A stretch of DNA of 64,000 nucleotides from Silene latifolia (Eukaryota > Streptophyta > Magnoliopsida > Caryophyllales > Caryophyllaceae): positions 29,142,152-29,206,151 of the forward strand of contig NC_133536.1 in assembly GCF_048544455.1 (NCBI RefSeq), read 5' to 3'. Position numbers and translations under genes: made by a program. Under the pieces are notes generated by a model. The model saw nothing but the letters and a program-made list of their open reading frames with translations. It was not told the origin of the DNA and searched no databases. Shown here in pieces: positions 36,732-48,581 of this stretch (within the stretch, counting starts at the first letter, position 1; each line of letters starts with the position of its first letter).

Positions 36732-37205
36732 AATAAAATGTGTATAGCAAAAATAAACACCTAAATAATATAAGCCCAAATTGTTGATTATATATGTTAC
36801 AAAACTTGAAAATTATCCCCTAATAATTTTAAAAAAAAAACTTACCACCTAATATGTCCTTTTTTCTTCAATATCAACACTTTCAGTTTTTTCCGTTGAG
36901 AGAAGGTTTTTTTTGGTCAGATATACCCTTACCTTATATCCATTACTCATTCTAATTTAATCCTAATCTACCCATTATTTTTACCCGACACTTTTACTAT
37001 TCAACACCACAATTTGTATTGCTGCATTTGTCATCATCATCAATATCATCATCTTAATTTCAGTAAGTTTACTCTATTTACTTAACCACAATAGCATAGT
37101 TGTTTACCACAATAGCATAATTTGGTCCTTTCAAACTTATTGTAGGACAAGCAATCAGAGGTGGAAGACATTGTTGGGTAAATTCAATATAAAAGGAGAG
37201 AGAGA

Positions 37206-37210
<5 letters not shown>

Positions 37211-37285
<75 letters not shown>
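37211..37285. repeat. (AG)n microsatellite
   Basis: Pure AG run of about 75 bp with impure purine edges, inside the foldback element. Confidence 0.95.
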
Positions 37286-37289
<4 letters not shown>

Positions 37290-37689
37290 AGGAGGGGGGA
37301 GGGGAAAGAAGAATAAGAGAGAAAATGAAAAGAAAAAGGATGAATGGTAAAGAGTGAATTAGAAAACAAAATAAAAGGGTTTAATACATAATAGAAGGGT
37401 ATAATAGTCAAGTAACATCTCTTTTGGACAGAAATCCAGAATAGAACACGTTCACCAAAATTTGCCACCGGAATCCAGTTCTGGTGTTGATATTGAAGAA
37501 AAAAGACATATTACGTGGTAAGTTCTTAAAAAAATTTATTAGGGGGTAATTTTCAAGTTTTGTACTACCTCCACAAACTTATTTTCACCCCATTTGCTTT
37601 TGGGGGTCAAAGTTTCCAAACTTTGACCATAAATAGATTGGAGAATAAAAATTATTAGATTATAAAACAAAAACATTTACACTTATTTT

Positions 37690-39103
37690 TGTAATACTAC
37701 GGTTTTATGAGCCTCTGGGTACTCTATCGAGTGGGCCTTAATCTGTCGAGTAAGGGTGTTTTACGATTTAAAACAGTTTCTGACCTGTTGGGTACTCGAT
37801 CGAGTAACCTTGATACTCGATCGAGTAGGCGGCACTCGATCGAGTATGTCAGCTACTCGATCGAGTAGCCGGTTTACGGGGGGATGATTTGTCGGGTTTT
37901 GTTAATAATGCGACTTAATATATAAACACTTCCGTCACTTTCTTAATACACTTTTACAAACCTAATTACTTTCAAAAGAGAAAACAATCTACGTTCTTCG
38001 CATCAATCGCATTATTGGCAAATCCTGGAGCTTGGAAGGTCGGAATTCGTCTTTCTTTACACATTTGTGATCCTTGCGTCGAGGGTAAGATCTACGTATT
38101 GTTTTTATGGTAATTCATTAAAGTTAGTTAAACCCTAATTTGGGGATTTGGGGGTTTTGTTGTGTTTCTGGATTGGTAGTAATTGTATGATTGTATGTTA
38201 GGAGGAGGATTCGTAGAAGAGGCCTTTTGATAACAAATTTGTTGAGATCGTCTGACTGTGTTGCTTTCCAGGTAGGGTTTCCCTACTCAGTATTAGTCCC
38301 ATAATGTGTGGTGGTGATTTGTGATTGTTGATTGTTATCATACGAGTATTGTGACGGTCGTTGGTGTTGATTGCTGTTTAGTAGTTGTGATGTTTGTATC
38401 TGTCTGTGTTCTACGGGGCGTGTCCCTGGCTGAGTGGAGTCACTTGCGGGAGTGGCTTCACGCCCATTATTCGCCTTCTGTGAAACCCGCCACAGAAGGG
38501 ATGTGCACATTAAGGAATTTGGGTTTATCGCTCGACGGAGATGAGCGGGGATTAGGTGGGAACGGCTGCGGTCCCCCACTGGTGGCGTGGAGTGACCTGT
38601 TGCGATGGACACTCTGGCAGGGCTACACACTTTAGTCTGTAGTCAGTATTGTAGAGTTGGGAATGAAGGTCGGAGTATATCTGTGATGCTTGAGCTGTGT
38701 TGATTGTGTTGTTGGATTATATATAAATTATGTGATTAGTACTGACTCCGTTTATTGTTTTAAAAACTGTGGTGATCCATTCGGGGATGGTTAACAGTTG
38801 TTGAGCAGGTATGAGTCGAGTTACACGGGATAGCTGGGATGTGCCACTTTCAGATGATAGAGTCTTCCGCTGTAGCCTGAGTAGTTTTTAGACATTTCAT
38901 TTAGTTGAGTAGACAGTTGGTTTTGAGAACATGTAACCGTATTTTGGTATTTAGTTTTGGATTGTATCTTATTCACTAAACTTATACTATTTAAATGTTG
39001 TTTCGTTATTGTCTTATGATTATCATTGCCTCGGGAAACCGAGATGGTAACATCTTTATACCTGGGTGGTCCTGGTAAGGCACTTGGAGTATGGGGGTGT
39101 TCA
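37690..39103 (+). mobile_element. Solo LTR of a chromovirus-type gypsy element
   Basis: Starts TGTAATACTACGG and ends GGGGGTGTTCA; the TGTAATAC...GGGGTGTT(A)CA ends and the text CTTGGAGTATGGGGG are typical of plant Del/Tekay chromovirus LTRs. TATATAAAC at 37918-37926 is the likely promoter. No internal domain and no clear target duplication, so it is old or rearranged. Confidence 0.75.
37722..37865 (+). promoter_or_regulatory. Spaced CTCGATCGAG palindrome array in chromovirus LTR U3
   Basis: Exact copies of the 10-bp palindrome CTCGATCGAG start at 37795, 37816, 37835 and 37856 (spacing 21, 19, 21). A variant CTCTATCGAG is at 37722 and another partial word at 37743. The last word ends 53 bp before the TATA sequence. 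Linkers differ. Confidence 0.7.
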
Positions 39104-39298
39104 TGACATCTTTCACGAATAAAATTTCAAGAAGAAAAAAAGTAACATATTGACTTCGAAAAACACGGTCAAAGTGTCGTCTTAGAGACCACAATAAAGC
39201 AAATGAGGTGAAAATAGGTTTTATGGAGGGAGTAACATATTAGGGTGTATTCAACAATTTGGGCATAAATATAATAGTTAAAATTGCACATTTTATAC

Positions 39299-39991
39299 AA
39301 AATTGTTCGAGTAACTTGAAAAAATAGTCAGATTTTATCATAAATGGGTCATATTTTCTTTGTCTTAATTTCAAACAAAAAAAAACTAACTTAAGAGAGA
39401 TTAGATTGTCCATTGCAATTCAATATTAACAGGTATTATGTGAGATTATCTCATATGGTAAGACGATCTCTTTCATAAAAAATACTCATTCATTTATGGT
39501 AAATAGGATTATACGAGTGGTTGTATATGAGCATTATACAACCATAACATATCTAATCGAGCATATGTGTATTTATTTCGAGCTTGTAAAAAATTTACTC
39601 CGTCATCTCATCCCATATCCCAGCACAACATCCACATCAGCATTTATTCAAACCTGCTAAATTAACCTACTCCTCATACGATCGAAAATTATTGAATGGG
39701 TCAACCCATGCCACCTCGAAAATAGATGACAATTGACATAAGACACAAACACAACAACTACTGGTTGAGCAGGGATATAAACAATAGCATAATAACAATA
39801 ATAATAATGATAATGAAAATTGTCAACAAAATAAATATTACAGCAACCAATAAATAATTACACAACCAATGAGTGATCGGTCTCTCATCTTTACGAGCCA
39901 CCCGTCACCCCTATCAGCAAGTATGACAAAACTCCCTGGCACCGTGCTCATACCAATGGTACACTCTCTCTCACCGTACCAAATCAATCAT
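39299..39991. other. Intergenic; right part may be chromovirus LTR sequence
   Basis: No coding region. The last ~100 bp (ACCGTGCTCATACC; ACCAAATCAATC) share short landmarks with the sequence right of the tandem element (57500-57560), as expected if the tandem element inserted into one LTR. The left limit of that LTR was not found. Confidence 0.35.
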
Positions 39992-39996
39992 ATCAC
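39992..39996. repeat. Left target-site duplication ATCAC
   Basis: Five bases before the first LTR; repeated at 57488-57492 after the third LTR. Confidence 0.8.
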
Positions 39997-41573
39997 TGAC
40001 GCGAACGTGTCGTTGTACGCCCAATCAAACACATTTATAATTCTCAACAAACAACTAGTTAGTGGTTAAGTCGAGGTCGATCCATGGGACGGTGTGCTTT
40101 GGGTTCTAAGTCTATCTATCTCAATTTATGCTAGTGTCACAATTTGTTTGAGTTTGTAGTTGGTGAGTCTAAACTAATGCAAGCAACAAAGTAAAACAAA
40201 CAAGTAAAGGTATAGGTAAATAATAAAGGAATGCTAGGATGTCATGGGGTCATAGGGGATTCATGGGAGTTGATCATACAAACATGTTTACAAAGTTGCA
40301 AGCAATTAATGTCGGGGAGGAACCGAGTTGGTTTATGTCTTACGGTTCATAGGAAGAGTTGGGTCCCGGAGCCGAATCGGTTAGATTGTACAACACCTAC
40401 AAGTCGACTTACTTTCCTCCTATTCAACTTCTATGCATGGTCTAACAAGACTCGAGTTGGTTTATGTCTTACAAGTCTTGTTGAAAAGGTAAGAGATGGG
40501 TAAAATGTAAGGATTCATAGGCTTAGCATTTCATCAAACATAACATGTGCATAGGTTGACATCACAATAAGCAAGCAAACTAATTATGAAAACATATTAA
40601 ATTAAGCATGATTAATCCCCATGTTTGTTTCCCTTAATTACCTATTAACCCTAGCCAAGTAACTACACACTCATTATCATGGAAAAACATGTCATTAATG
40701 GTGTCAATCATCACAACAAGTATGAACATGATAAGAGAAAGAGGAAATAAACAATAAAGAGTAAAGAGTAAATGAATTATACCAAACTTGAGATGATCTA
40801 AATAATAAAGCAAGAATAAGAAGAGAACTTGATTGATTGATGAAGGGTTGTCAATCCTCCAATATTAACCCAATAATCTTTAATTACCCAAAAGTAATAA
40901 GCTTGAGCAATAATTAAGGAGAGATTAATGTGAAATTTGTGGAAAGATTAAAGAGTAATCTAATCTAATCTAATCCTAATCTACTCTAAGAGGATTTTCT
41001 AATGTGGAAGCCCCTTTTGATTATCATCAAATGGGGTATATATAGTAGTGGATCATTAGGTTAAATGAGGCTAAATTAGTAATTAACAATTCTAAGTTCT
41101 AAGTAGGGAAATGCAAGTATTTCGAAGAGATGAGCATATTTGCTGAAAACGTCACGGTCCCCTCGTACAAAGGGGGAAGACGCTCGGATTGTGGGCAGGG
41201 AGGACGAGCGGCTGGGCTGTCGGGACGCTCGGATTGTTTGAGCTGGCGACGAGCGTCTTGGAGCTTGGACGCTCGGACTGTTCTTCAGAGTACTTTGCTT
41301 CTTTCTCTCGCATACTTCTTATTCTTGCTATGTTGATCTTAGTTCCTGCCTCTTCTTCCATACTCGCTCAACCAATATCGTCAATAACCTTCCAAATAAG
41401 CACGAGAGACGGGAATTTCCGCCTAATTGTCTCCTTTCCTACAAAACAAACATAATGCAATAGGAAAGCAAAATAGAAGGCATTTGACGGATAAAATGGC
41501 TTTGGAACGCTATAGTAGTATGCAAAATAGGCTCAATTAAGGGACTAAATGTACGCAAATATGAGTCACATCA
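39997..41573 (-). mobile_element. Athila LTR copy 1 (3' LTR of the array)
   Basis: 1577 bp. Plus-strand ends TGACGCGAACG and GAGTCACATCA, that is TGATGTGAC...CGTCA on the coding strand. TATA sequence on the minus strand at about 41036-41045. Open frames in both strands near 41130-41455 arise from the repeated GC-rich words and are not genes. Confidence 0.88.
41179..41277 (-). promoter_or_regulatory. GACGAGCGTC-type word array in LTR 1 U3
   Basis: Words GACGCTCGGA, GACGAGCGGC, GACGCTCGGA, GACGAGCGTC and GACGCTCGGA start at 41179, 41203, 41224, 41248 and 41268 (spacing 24, 21, 24, 20), alternating in orientation. The array lies about 130 bp upstream of the TATA motif on the transcribed strand. 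Confidence 0.65.
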
Positions 41574-41575
41574 AA

Positions 41576-41592
41576 TATCCCCAAACCGAACC
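41576..41592 (-). other. Polypurine tract of internal domain 1
   Basis: The minus strand reads GGTTCGGTTTGGGGATA two bases before the 3' LTR. This is the usual place of the plus-strand primer; the same tract is at 50152-50168. Confidence 0.7.
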
Positions 41593-43158
41593 TTTACTCG
41601 TCCCGAGTAAAGAGGTGACTAGAACTAGACCTTTATTTAAACTATCCTACTAATATAACCGATGTGAGACAATTAGCGGGTCTCACTCCGCCCCTTCAAC
41701 TCACAACAAGACAAACATGAGGTAGGATGCCTTCTTGCAAGGCAAGGTAGGGCTTGCCAAAATGGCGACACATCCAAGCATTTAAGCACACAAAACAAGT
41801 GATGGATGCATCTACAAAAATGAATAGCCACTTTCCTCATCTAACTGGCGGAAATTATCTAAAAGAGAAACACTGGAGGATCACGGAATTCCCCTTCTTG
41901 CCTAAACAAGAAGAAGGGTCATCCCCTCTCTACCATGCACAAAAGTGGATACAATGGAAAAGGGATCAATAGAATTTGAGTTTCATGTGGGAGTTTGCTT
42001 TTGTTGTTGTTTTTTCCCCCCAATTTCTCGTGGCATTAACATTTCGAGAACAATTTCCTTTTACCATTTCTTTGATGTTTGGTATTTCAACACTTGACAA
42101 TTTTTCAACTTTTTGCATTTCTTTTTGAACATTTTCAAAGTCACTCTAATTAGTAACAAGGGTGCTTATATTTGAAGCATAGGAGTTTTTATTTTTGTTA
42201 CTCCTCTTTTCTTTTGATGCAATTGCAAACTTTTTCTTTTCTTTTCTTTTCATTTCAATACTTGAACTCAAATTTTGAACAATTTTTGTACCCATTCCTT
42301 TTTGTTGACAAAATGTAGTAGAATATGGAAGAAGGTTGCATGGTTTCAAGGGCCACCTTGGAATAAACGGTAGCTAAGGAGTTATCACACCACAAGGTAC
42401 TCTTGACTAGGCCTTAATCCATGGGTCAAAGGATACTAGCATGACACATCCTATGGTGTTTTACAAGCATTCTAACAAGCAAAGTCTTAAGAAGAAAAAG
42501 TATCTACAAGGGCCTTACATACACTTGTCAAGTTTCCCAAATAGATGCTTTCACAAAATTTTTCTAACATGCAACTACATGCCATGATGCAACTAACATA
42601 TATACATCCTAATGCATATGCTTCAACCAACTAGTATGTCATATAAACTAAATGCAATCCTAAATTCACATTGTTTATACCGCATCAATCAAAATAAAGC
42701 CACATAGTCATTAACATAAAGAGGAAAAAGGAGATTGGAAAGATCATACCATGCGGTCTTCAATATCCTCATGTCTCGGATGTGGCATAGTCGATCAATG
42801 TGAAAAAGGATGGACAAACACAATATATACAAAATATACGAGACTACACTACAAGGGAAATGAACATGTTTTTGGTTTTTGAAATTTTTCAAATTTTTAT
42901 GGTTTTCGTTTTTATGAAAGTAAAGAACATATTTTTGAGATTTTTCTAAATTTTTTAATTTTTATACATTATGGAATATAAATTCCAATCTCCCACTTTA
43001 TTTTGGACATTGTCCTCAATGTACATGTAGGAGTAGGAATGAAAAAGAAATGCATGTTTTTTGGATTTTTGAATTTGAGGAAATTGAAGTACAAATACAA
43101 TGATATGATATGAATGAATGCATGCTCTAACTAAATGCAATTCTATATGACATATATA

Positions 43159-44391
43159 TGTAGACACCTCAAAGTTGTCTACTAGTCTTAAGGGTACCCG
43201 ATGATGAGGCTAATATTTAATGACTAAATGAAAATTGACAATGTTAATAATTTATGGCTCTTTACGCTTATTACCCGAAAATTAATAAAATGGCATAAAA
43301 CCACCCTTAAACGATTAACCCTCTATTTCCATTTTAGCCCACTTTAATGTATTATTGGCCTAAAACCAATACATGAAAGAGGAAAAATAAGTCAATTTCT
43401 AGCCGAGCCCATTAAATAAATAAAAAAAACAAGCCCATCTTGGCATACAAAGGCAAAATACGTGCATGTCTAGTCCATGATCAAAACAAGTAGAAGGTGT
43501 TGTAATAAGACATGGAAAACACAACATATTGGAGATTGGAAAGAAAAACAAAGCAAGTTGAAAACAAGACAGCAATTAAGTTAAGAGATAAAACTTTATC
43601 AACTTTGTTTACGTGATCACCAAACAAGACAACAGAGTAATTATTAGAGTTGGAAACGAAAAAGAGGGTGAATCAACTACGTCACAAGTTAATCAGAGGC
43701 TATAAATACCACTGTTAATACACGGTAAAATGAGGGACAGAAAAATAGCAAGACAGGGAGGACGAGATCTAATACCGAGAGTCGAGATATACACAAGATC
43801 AGATTCATAAATTCTATTTCCAATTACGTCTCAAATATACTATCTCAATTTCAGATCAATCAAAAACCACTCACGTACAATAAAATTGTCCTAGTTTAGA
43901 GCCGTTAATTAACGACAAAGTCGAAATTCATTAATAGTCAACATCCACATAGGCCTGAGGGTACCAGATTCAAATAAGTTTTTCTTTACTCTTTCTTTTT
44001 ATTTAATTCTTATATTTTGTCTTTTTATTTAAATTCTCTATTTTATTGTATTGACTAACCTAGTTAATTTGTTTTTTTAAATAATTTGTATTAAGTTGTA
44101 TAACTAATCTTTTTATTGTCAATTTTCGTCAAATATATAATATTACAAATAAACAGTAGAGGCCGTCAGTTTGATGGGCGGTCCGGGTGCCTAACACCTT
44201 CCCTGACCGTACATTTACCCCCGAATCCGCAACCTTTGGTTCAGACCGGAGCGACGGATCAATCCCCATTCCAGGGATCAAAAAGGGCCTTTTTCGTTAA
44301 CTTATTTTTGTATGTTTTTTTTATAAAACCTACTGGCGACTCCATACTATTTACTTATTTTTAAAAAAGGAGATTTTTTCAGGATCTCACA
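43159..44391 (+). mobile_element. Solo LTR in internal domain 1
   Basis: A 1233-bp insert with TG...CA ends (TGTAGACACC at the left, GGATCTCACA at the right) flanked by ATATA (43154-43158, 44392-44396). The homologous domain 2 shows the empty site GACATATATAACAAATG. TATAAATACC at 43701-43710 is a promoter candidate. The text CCTAACACCTTCCC and TGGCGACTCC recalls Tat/Ogre-type LTRs; this lineage call is tentative. Confidence 0.85.
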
Positions 44392-44742
44392 ATATAACAA
44401 ATGAATGAAATCTAAACTATATTATATGATGCATGATTTCTAGTAAATTATTGTCACCTATGATCAAACCTCCCCAAACCGATTTAAACACTATTTCTAG
44501 TGTAGAAATGAATACGTTTGGTCATTAGTGACTATGCATGAATTTTAGTCTATATGCAACTATCTACATGAATCATGTGAGATATATTACAATGCAACTA
44601 TACTATATGAACTAACTAGTGTAGATGCAATATGAAATATAATACAAATGTAAGTGAAGACTAAACTAAATGGAATGCACTATACAAAGGAGAGAAGGAG
44701 AGAAAAGTATTATACAAATGGAGGTGATGAGATAGGAATTTC

Positions 44743-46260
44743 TCACTCGTCATCATCAGCATGGTGGTAGCCATACCCGCTAGTACTTCCTCCTTGGTCA
44801 TACCCTCCTCCTTGACCAAAGTATCCTCCACCTTGACCGTCAAGGTTCCCGGCTTGGTTCCCTTGATTATGGAACAAAAGGTGTGGTTGAGCCCAAGATG
44901 GTCGAGGGCCATTAGGGTCAATATACCCTTGTTGTGCCATTTGGTAGTATTGGGGATAAAGGGACAAGTAGTTGTCGACCCTCCCATCGTGTACTCCAAG
45001 ATCAACCCGTTGCATAAGCTTTATCAAATCATTCAAATCCGGAGTATCGGGGATTTGTGGTGTGAAAGGAACATGAGGAGTAGGGTATGCTGGAATGTGC
45101 ACATAAGATGGTGGGGCATTAGCCCTTGCCGGTATCCCGCGAGGTTGTGGAGGTTGGCGGGTTACTTCTTCTCTTTGAGGGGGGTTGAGGTAGATTTCAA
45201 TGTCGAGGAGCTAACTCGGCCTAGGTGAATACGGGCTCAACCTCGGGTCGGTACCGGGTATATTCCACCCCGAAAGAATAATAGAGGAACACCCTTTTGT
45301 GAACCATTCTACACTCCCGCTTTGAGTGTAGGCGCACCACCGGTGGTGGTTAAAGACGGCGTCCTCATCAATCAAAGTACTACCCTCAAGAGGCGTGTAA
45401 GTCCCATGGAAGTTGAACCCGGGACAAAGGTTGTTAGCCAAGATAGTGATTATATCTCCCATCACGAAGGTCTTAAGTTGGGAGTTCCCTTGAGAAAAAT
45501 CGAAGAACCTTGTAAGCATCTTAAGGGGGGAATTGAAATTATATTGCCTCGTTCCCCGAACATTTAGATAGGACTATAGGAATGTCAAATCTAGGAGAGT
45601 GCACCTATCTTGCTCAAATCTTCCATTAATGGTGCCGGCTACGAAACGTTCGGTGATCCGAATCACCGGATGTTGGATCGCGAAGGTATAGCATTGTTTT
45701 TGGTGAATGAAATCCCTCCCGGAAATAGCCTTCCAAATTTGGTCAACATCAAAGTCGAAGGGTTTGTTGGTGTTACTTGTTGGTACAACAAGACCAAAAA
45801 TATTAGCAAATTGGTCAAGTATTAGACTATGGTCGAGGTTGCACAACCGGAACTCCATACCAAAGGATCTTTGTGTGTTTGAAACAATGCAGAGGCTACT
45901 CAAAAATTCCAAGGTAAGGCTAAGGTATGTCTCTTCATGGGCATGGAATAATTTCCCAATTCCCAAACCATCAAAGAAAATTTCGGTATGATACCTTATA
46001 CCTAGGACTTCTAACACCTTAGTGTCAATGAATTGAGTCGGTTCGTAATGCTTACCTAGCAACTTGACGAACTTGATGCGGTGGTCATCGGATGTGAAGA
46101 GTACCTCCGGAAAGTACTCAAGTTGCTCCACCCCTCCTCTTATCACGGGGCGGAAGTTTCTTGGCGGCATCCTTTCTTCAGGGGATGAAGAAGATGAGCC
46201 TTTGCGTTTCTTGGCGGCGACTTCAACGAGCTTCTTGGCATTTCCCTTGAGATTCATCAT
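44743..46260 (-). pseudogene. ATHILA ORF-1 family (env-like) gene, copy 1
   Basis: One frame runs 506 codons from MMNLKGNAKKLVEVAAKK to a Gly/Gln-rich C-terminus (GGGYFGQGGGYDQGG..HHADDDE). Residues about 35-230 match the ATHILA ORF-1 family: LLGKHYEPTQFIDTKVLEVL, FFDGLGIGKLFHAHE, TYLSLTLEFLSSL, LDQFANIFGL. The protein sits between pol and the 3' LTR in autonomous Athilas and has been called env-like; its function is unknown. Lesions: a private TAG at 45574-45576 (the other copy has GAG) and a TAG near 45211 shared with copy 2, so older than the duplication. The start is the first Met after a purine-rich leader. Confidence 0.8.
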
Positions 46261-46451
46261 TTTTTATTTTGGGAAAGTTAGGGTTTGGTTGATTTTTGTT
46301 GTGATGGGAGTGTTTGGAGATGAAGATGTGTGGATTAGGTTTAGATAAGGATAGGAAATGAGGGATGGTGGAGGTGTTTTTATAGAAGAGTGGTGTGGGA
46401 CTAGCGGCCGAGGGTCGGGTTCGGGCGGATTATACGAGGTAAGTGCAGGAA

Positions 46452-46720
46452 TCTGAGCGTCTTTAGTGTCGGGACGAGCGTCTTTCTACAGATGTCCGAG
46501 CGTCTTGTGAAGAATCCACCCGGATTCTAATCCAGGGATCCTGCTTCATCTGGTGTGGACTGAAGAGGAGCATATTGAGCTTTGGACGAGCGGCTGAAGT
46601 TGGACGAGCACCTTTTGAAGAATCCGGACGGATTCTAGTCCAGTGCGAAATTTTCTTCAGGTTGCCTCACTGGACGAGCGTCTCACAGATAATACGAGCG
46701 TCTTTTCCAGGACGAGCGTC
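46452..46720 (-). promoter_or_regulatory. GACGAGCGTC word array in internal domain 1
   Basis: Words ending GAGCGTC start at about 46452, 46473 and 46495 (spacing 21, 22); others at 46585 and 46603, then 46673, 46693 and 46711 (spacing 20, 18). They lie in the untranslated stretch upstream of ATHILA ORF-1. An equivalent array is at 53933-54292. Confidence 0.6.
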
Positions 46721-47062
46721 TTGTCCTATAATCAACTCGGATTTCAAGCCAGCGCCAAACAGTACCCACAAGGAGGCTGAGTATGAGCGTCCTGCCCTCG
46801 GTACAAGCGTCCCGTGCTGCTTTTCATTCTTTTCATTTTTTTCTTTCCAAGATCATACCCTTGCACCTTTTTGTTATTCCTCCTTATCTTTCTCTGAAAT
46901 TTTGCTCAATAAAATTGTAAGAAACTCTCTCTCACTACTCTCATGCAAGAAATTGTAAATAAAAGTGCGAAAATGTACAATATTATAAGTAAATGTTCGA
47001 GAAATATCTTACAAATGGTGGTTTGAGATAAGACTCCACCAAACTAGTTCAAATTGTAGAAT

Positions 47063-48535
47063 TTATTTGTCCATAGAGCTCAAGGCTCTTAGAAGGAGAT
47101 CAAAACCTTGTGAACAAGTTCCAAATAAGCATAAGTATGGCTTGCTTAACTTCAAAACGAAGCTTGGCCAAAGAAATTTATCATTCATTCTCGTTTTCTT
47201 CTTCTTGGCACTTGAATATTTACGATGCTTTAAACCAACTAGCCCATGATTCTTGTCAACATAAGGTAGGAAGTATGGTTCATGGGTGTTTGGAGACTTC
47301 CACTTACCACCTTCTTCTTCAATTTCGGTGATGATGATAGCATTTGAAATTTTCAATCCTTCAAGAGTAGAAGGAGAATTCTCATGGTATTGATGACGGG
47401 GTACCTTTGAAATTGTGGGTGCCAAATCTCCACAAGTACGTTCATTTGCAGTTTTGTTCTTAAGCTTTTACACCAAGTACCCCTTATATGAGGATTTGAC
47501 TTTTTGGAGAAGGTCTTCCACATCATCTCCAACAATCATAGGTTCCATGGTGGGTGCGAAAACGTCTTCATGGTGAATAGGAAAGAGGAATTCATATTCT
47601 TCATGGAAGTATGCCTCAAACTTCTCAAGGATAGGCTCCTCAAGTAAGGCAATCTCACAACTCCATTCTTCTTCTTCAATGCAAGACGCATATTCTGCAT
47701 AAGCTTCTTCCATAAACTTGTCATCATCGCTATCTTCATAAGAATCATAAATGGGGGCTTCATTCTTCGTCACCAACTCTTTCTCCAACACCTCAACATC
47801 CACTTAAAATGACACACCCTCATAGTCACAAAGGTTAAGAGTAATTGGCTTCATATCTTCCTCATCAAATACCACACTTTCATACTCACAAGAGCCCAAA
47901 GAGATTGGCTCTTCCCACTTCACTTCTTCTTCATCAAAGGTCATTGCCTCAAATTCACATTCATGTTCAATGCTTAAGAATTGGTGGGGAGTGTTTGTTT
48001 GGGTTGTTTTCATTTGGGCAATTCGAATTGCCAACTCCTCACCATGGGCTACAATGCTTTGGAGAACAATGTTTCTATTTTGGCTCTCCTCTAGAATTTG
48101 TGTGAAGAAATTTTGTTGGTCTCCCATCATTTGGAGAACCATATCTTGAATGTCAAAGTTTGGCTCATCTTTTTGTTGTGGGTGGGTGTAAAAGTGCTCA
48201 TATTGTGGCATTTGGAATTGGTTGTAAAGTGAGTTTTGGGTGGATGGTTGTTGTTGAAATTGGATGTGGTGATTTTGGTGGGAAAAGTTGGGGTAGTAGT
48301 TAGGATTTTCATTGTATGAGCAGTAAGGTAGGTTTCTGTTGACTTGCTCCTCAAACTCCCCATACCCATAGTCATACTCAAAAGATCCACCACATACTCC
48401 ATATGTCAAGTCTTGAGACATCATAGCTAAGACAAGGAAACAACTACAACCAAGGAAACTACACAAAAACGGTAAGAACGAACCTTGAGGAACAAGTCCC
48501 TCAAGGTTAAAGCACAAATAAAGATAGACAAACAA
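47063..48535 (-). pseudogene. Unrecognised acidic ORF in the gag position, copy 1
   Basis: The frame starts about 25 bases after the PBS and runs 491 codons with two nonsense codons, after DYEGVSF (about 47804) and after YKGYLV (about 47465). The N-terminal third is rich in Tyr, Asn and Gln (repeated QFQ and NHH text); the middle is strongly acidic (SYEDSDDDKFMEEAYAEYA); the C-terminus is basic (KHRKYSSAKKKKTRMNDKF). There is no Gag core, zinc knuckle, protease or RT. A likelier start than the first Met is MMSQDLTYGVCGG near 48423. It may be a highly diverged Gag or a protein special to this element; I do not recognise it. Confidence 0.6.
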
Positions 48536-48560
48536 GTAAGAACTTAATCATATAGCACCG

Positions 48561-48578
48561 TCTCCGGCAACGACGCCA
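48561..48578 (-). other. Primer-binding site, internal domain 1
   Basis: The minus strand reads TGGCGTCGTTGCCGGAGA, three bases after the LTR end. It matches the tRNA-Asp primer site of Athila elements (TGGCGCCGTTGCCGGGGA) with two transitions. Confidence 0.85.
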
Positions 48579-48581
48579 TTT

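Larger units (their letters stand above)
37565..39232. mobile_element. Stowaway-type MITE split by a solo LTR
   Basis: Ends CTACCTCCACAAACTTATTT and AATAGGTTTTATGGAGGGAG are inverted repeats with TA on both sides (37563-37564, 39233-39234). Pairing continues through CATTTGCTTT / AAAGCAAATG. Removing 37690-39103 leaves a MITE of about 254 bp. Confidence 0.75.
36732..39298. mobile_element. Foldback element carrying a nested MITE and solo LTR
   Basis: Inverted segments: GCCCAAATTGTTGA (36774-36787 and complement 39251-39264), TATGTTACAAAACTTGAAAA (about 36793) with the complement split by a MITE at 37563, and AACTTACCACCTAATATGTC with its complement near 37505-37530. The outer limits are approximate and the target duplication was not found. 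Style and spacer (TTTTCCGTTGA) match the other foldbacks. Confidence 0.65.

Noticed and set aside
37184..37468. Minus-strand frame ending in a Leu-Ser repeat
   Set aside because: It is the (AG)n microsatellite translated, inside a transposon spacer.
38283..38635. Open frames inside the chromovirus solo LTR
   Set aside because: LTRs of this lineage do not encode protein; both strands are open by chance.
41179..41277. Regularly spaced repeats as a CRISPR-like array
   Set aside because: Repeats are 10 bp, spacers about 12 bp, and it lies in a plant LTR; no CRISPR feature applies.
41130..41455. Overlapping open frames on both strands, repeated at 49706 and 57036
   Set aside because: They fall in the LTR word array and are conserved only because the LTRs are copies; no protein family is recognised.
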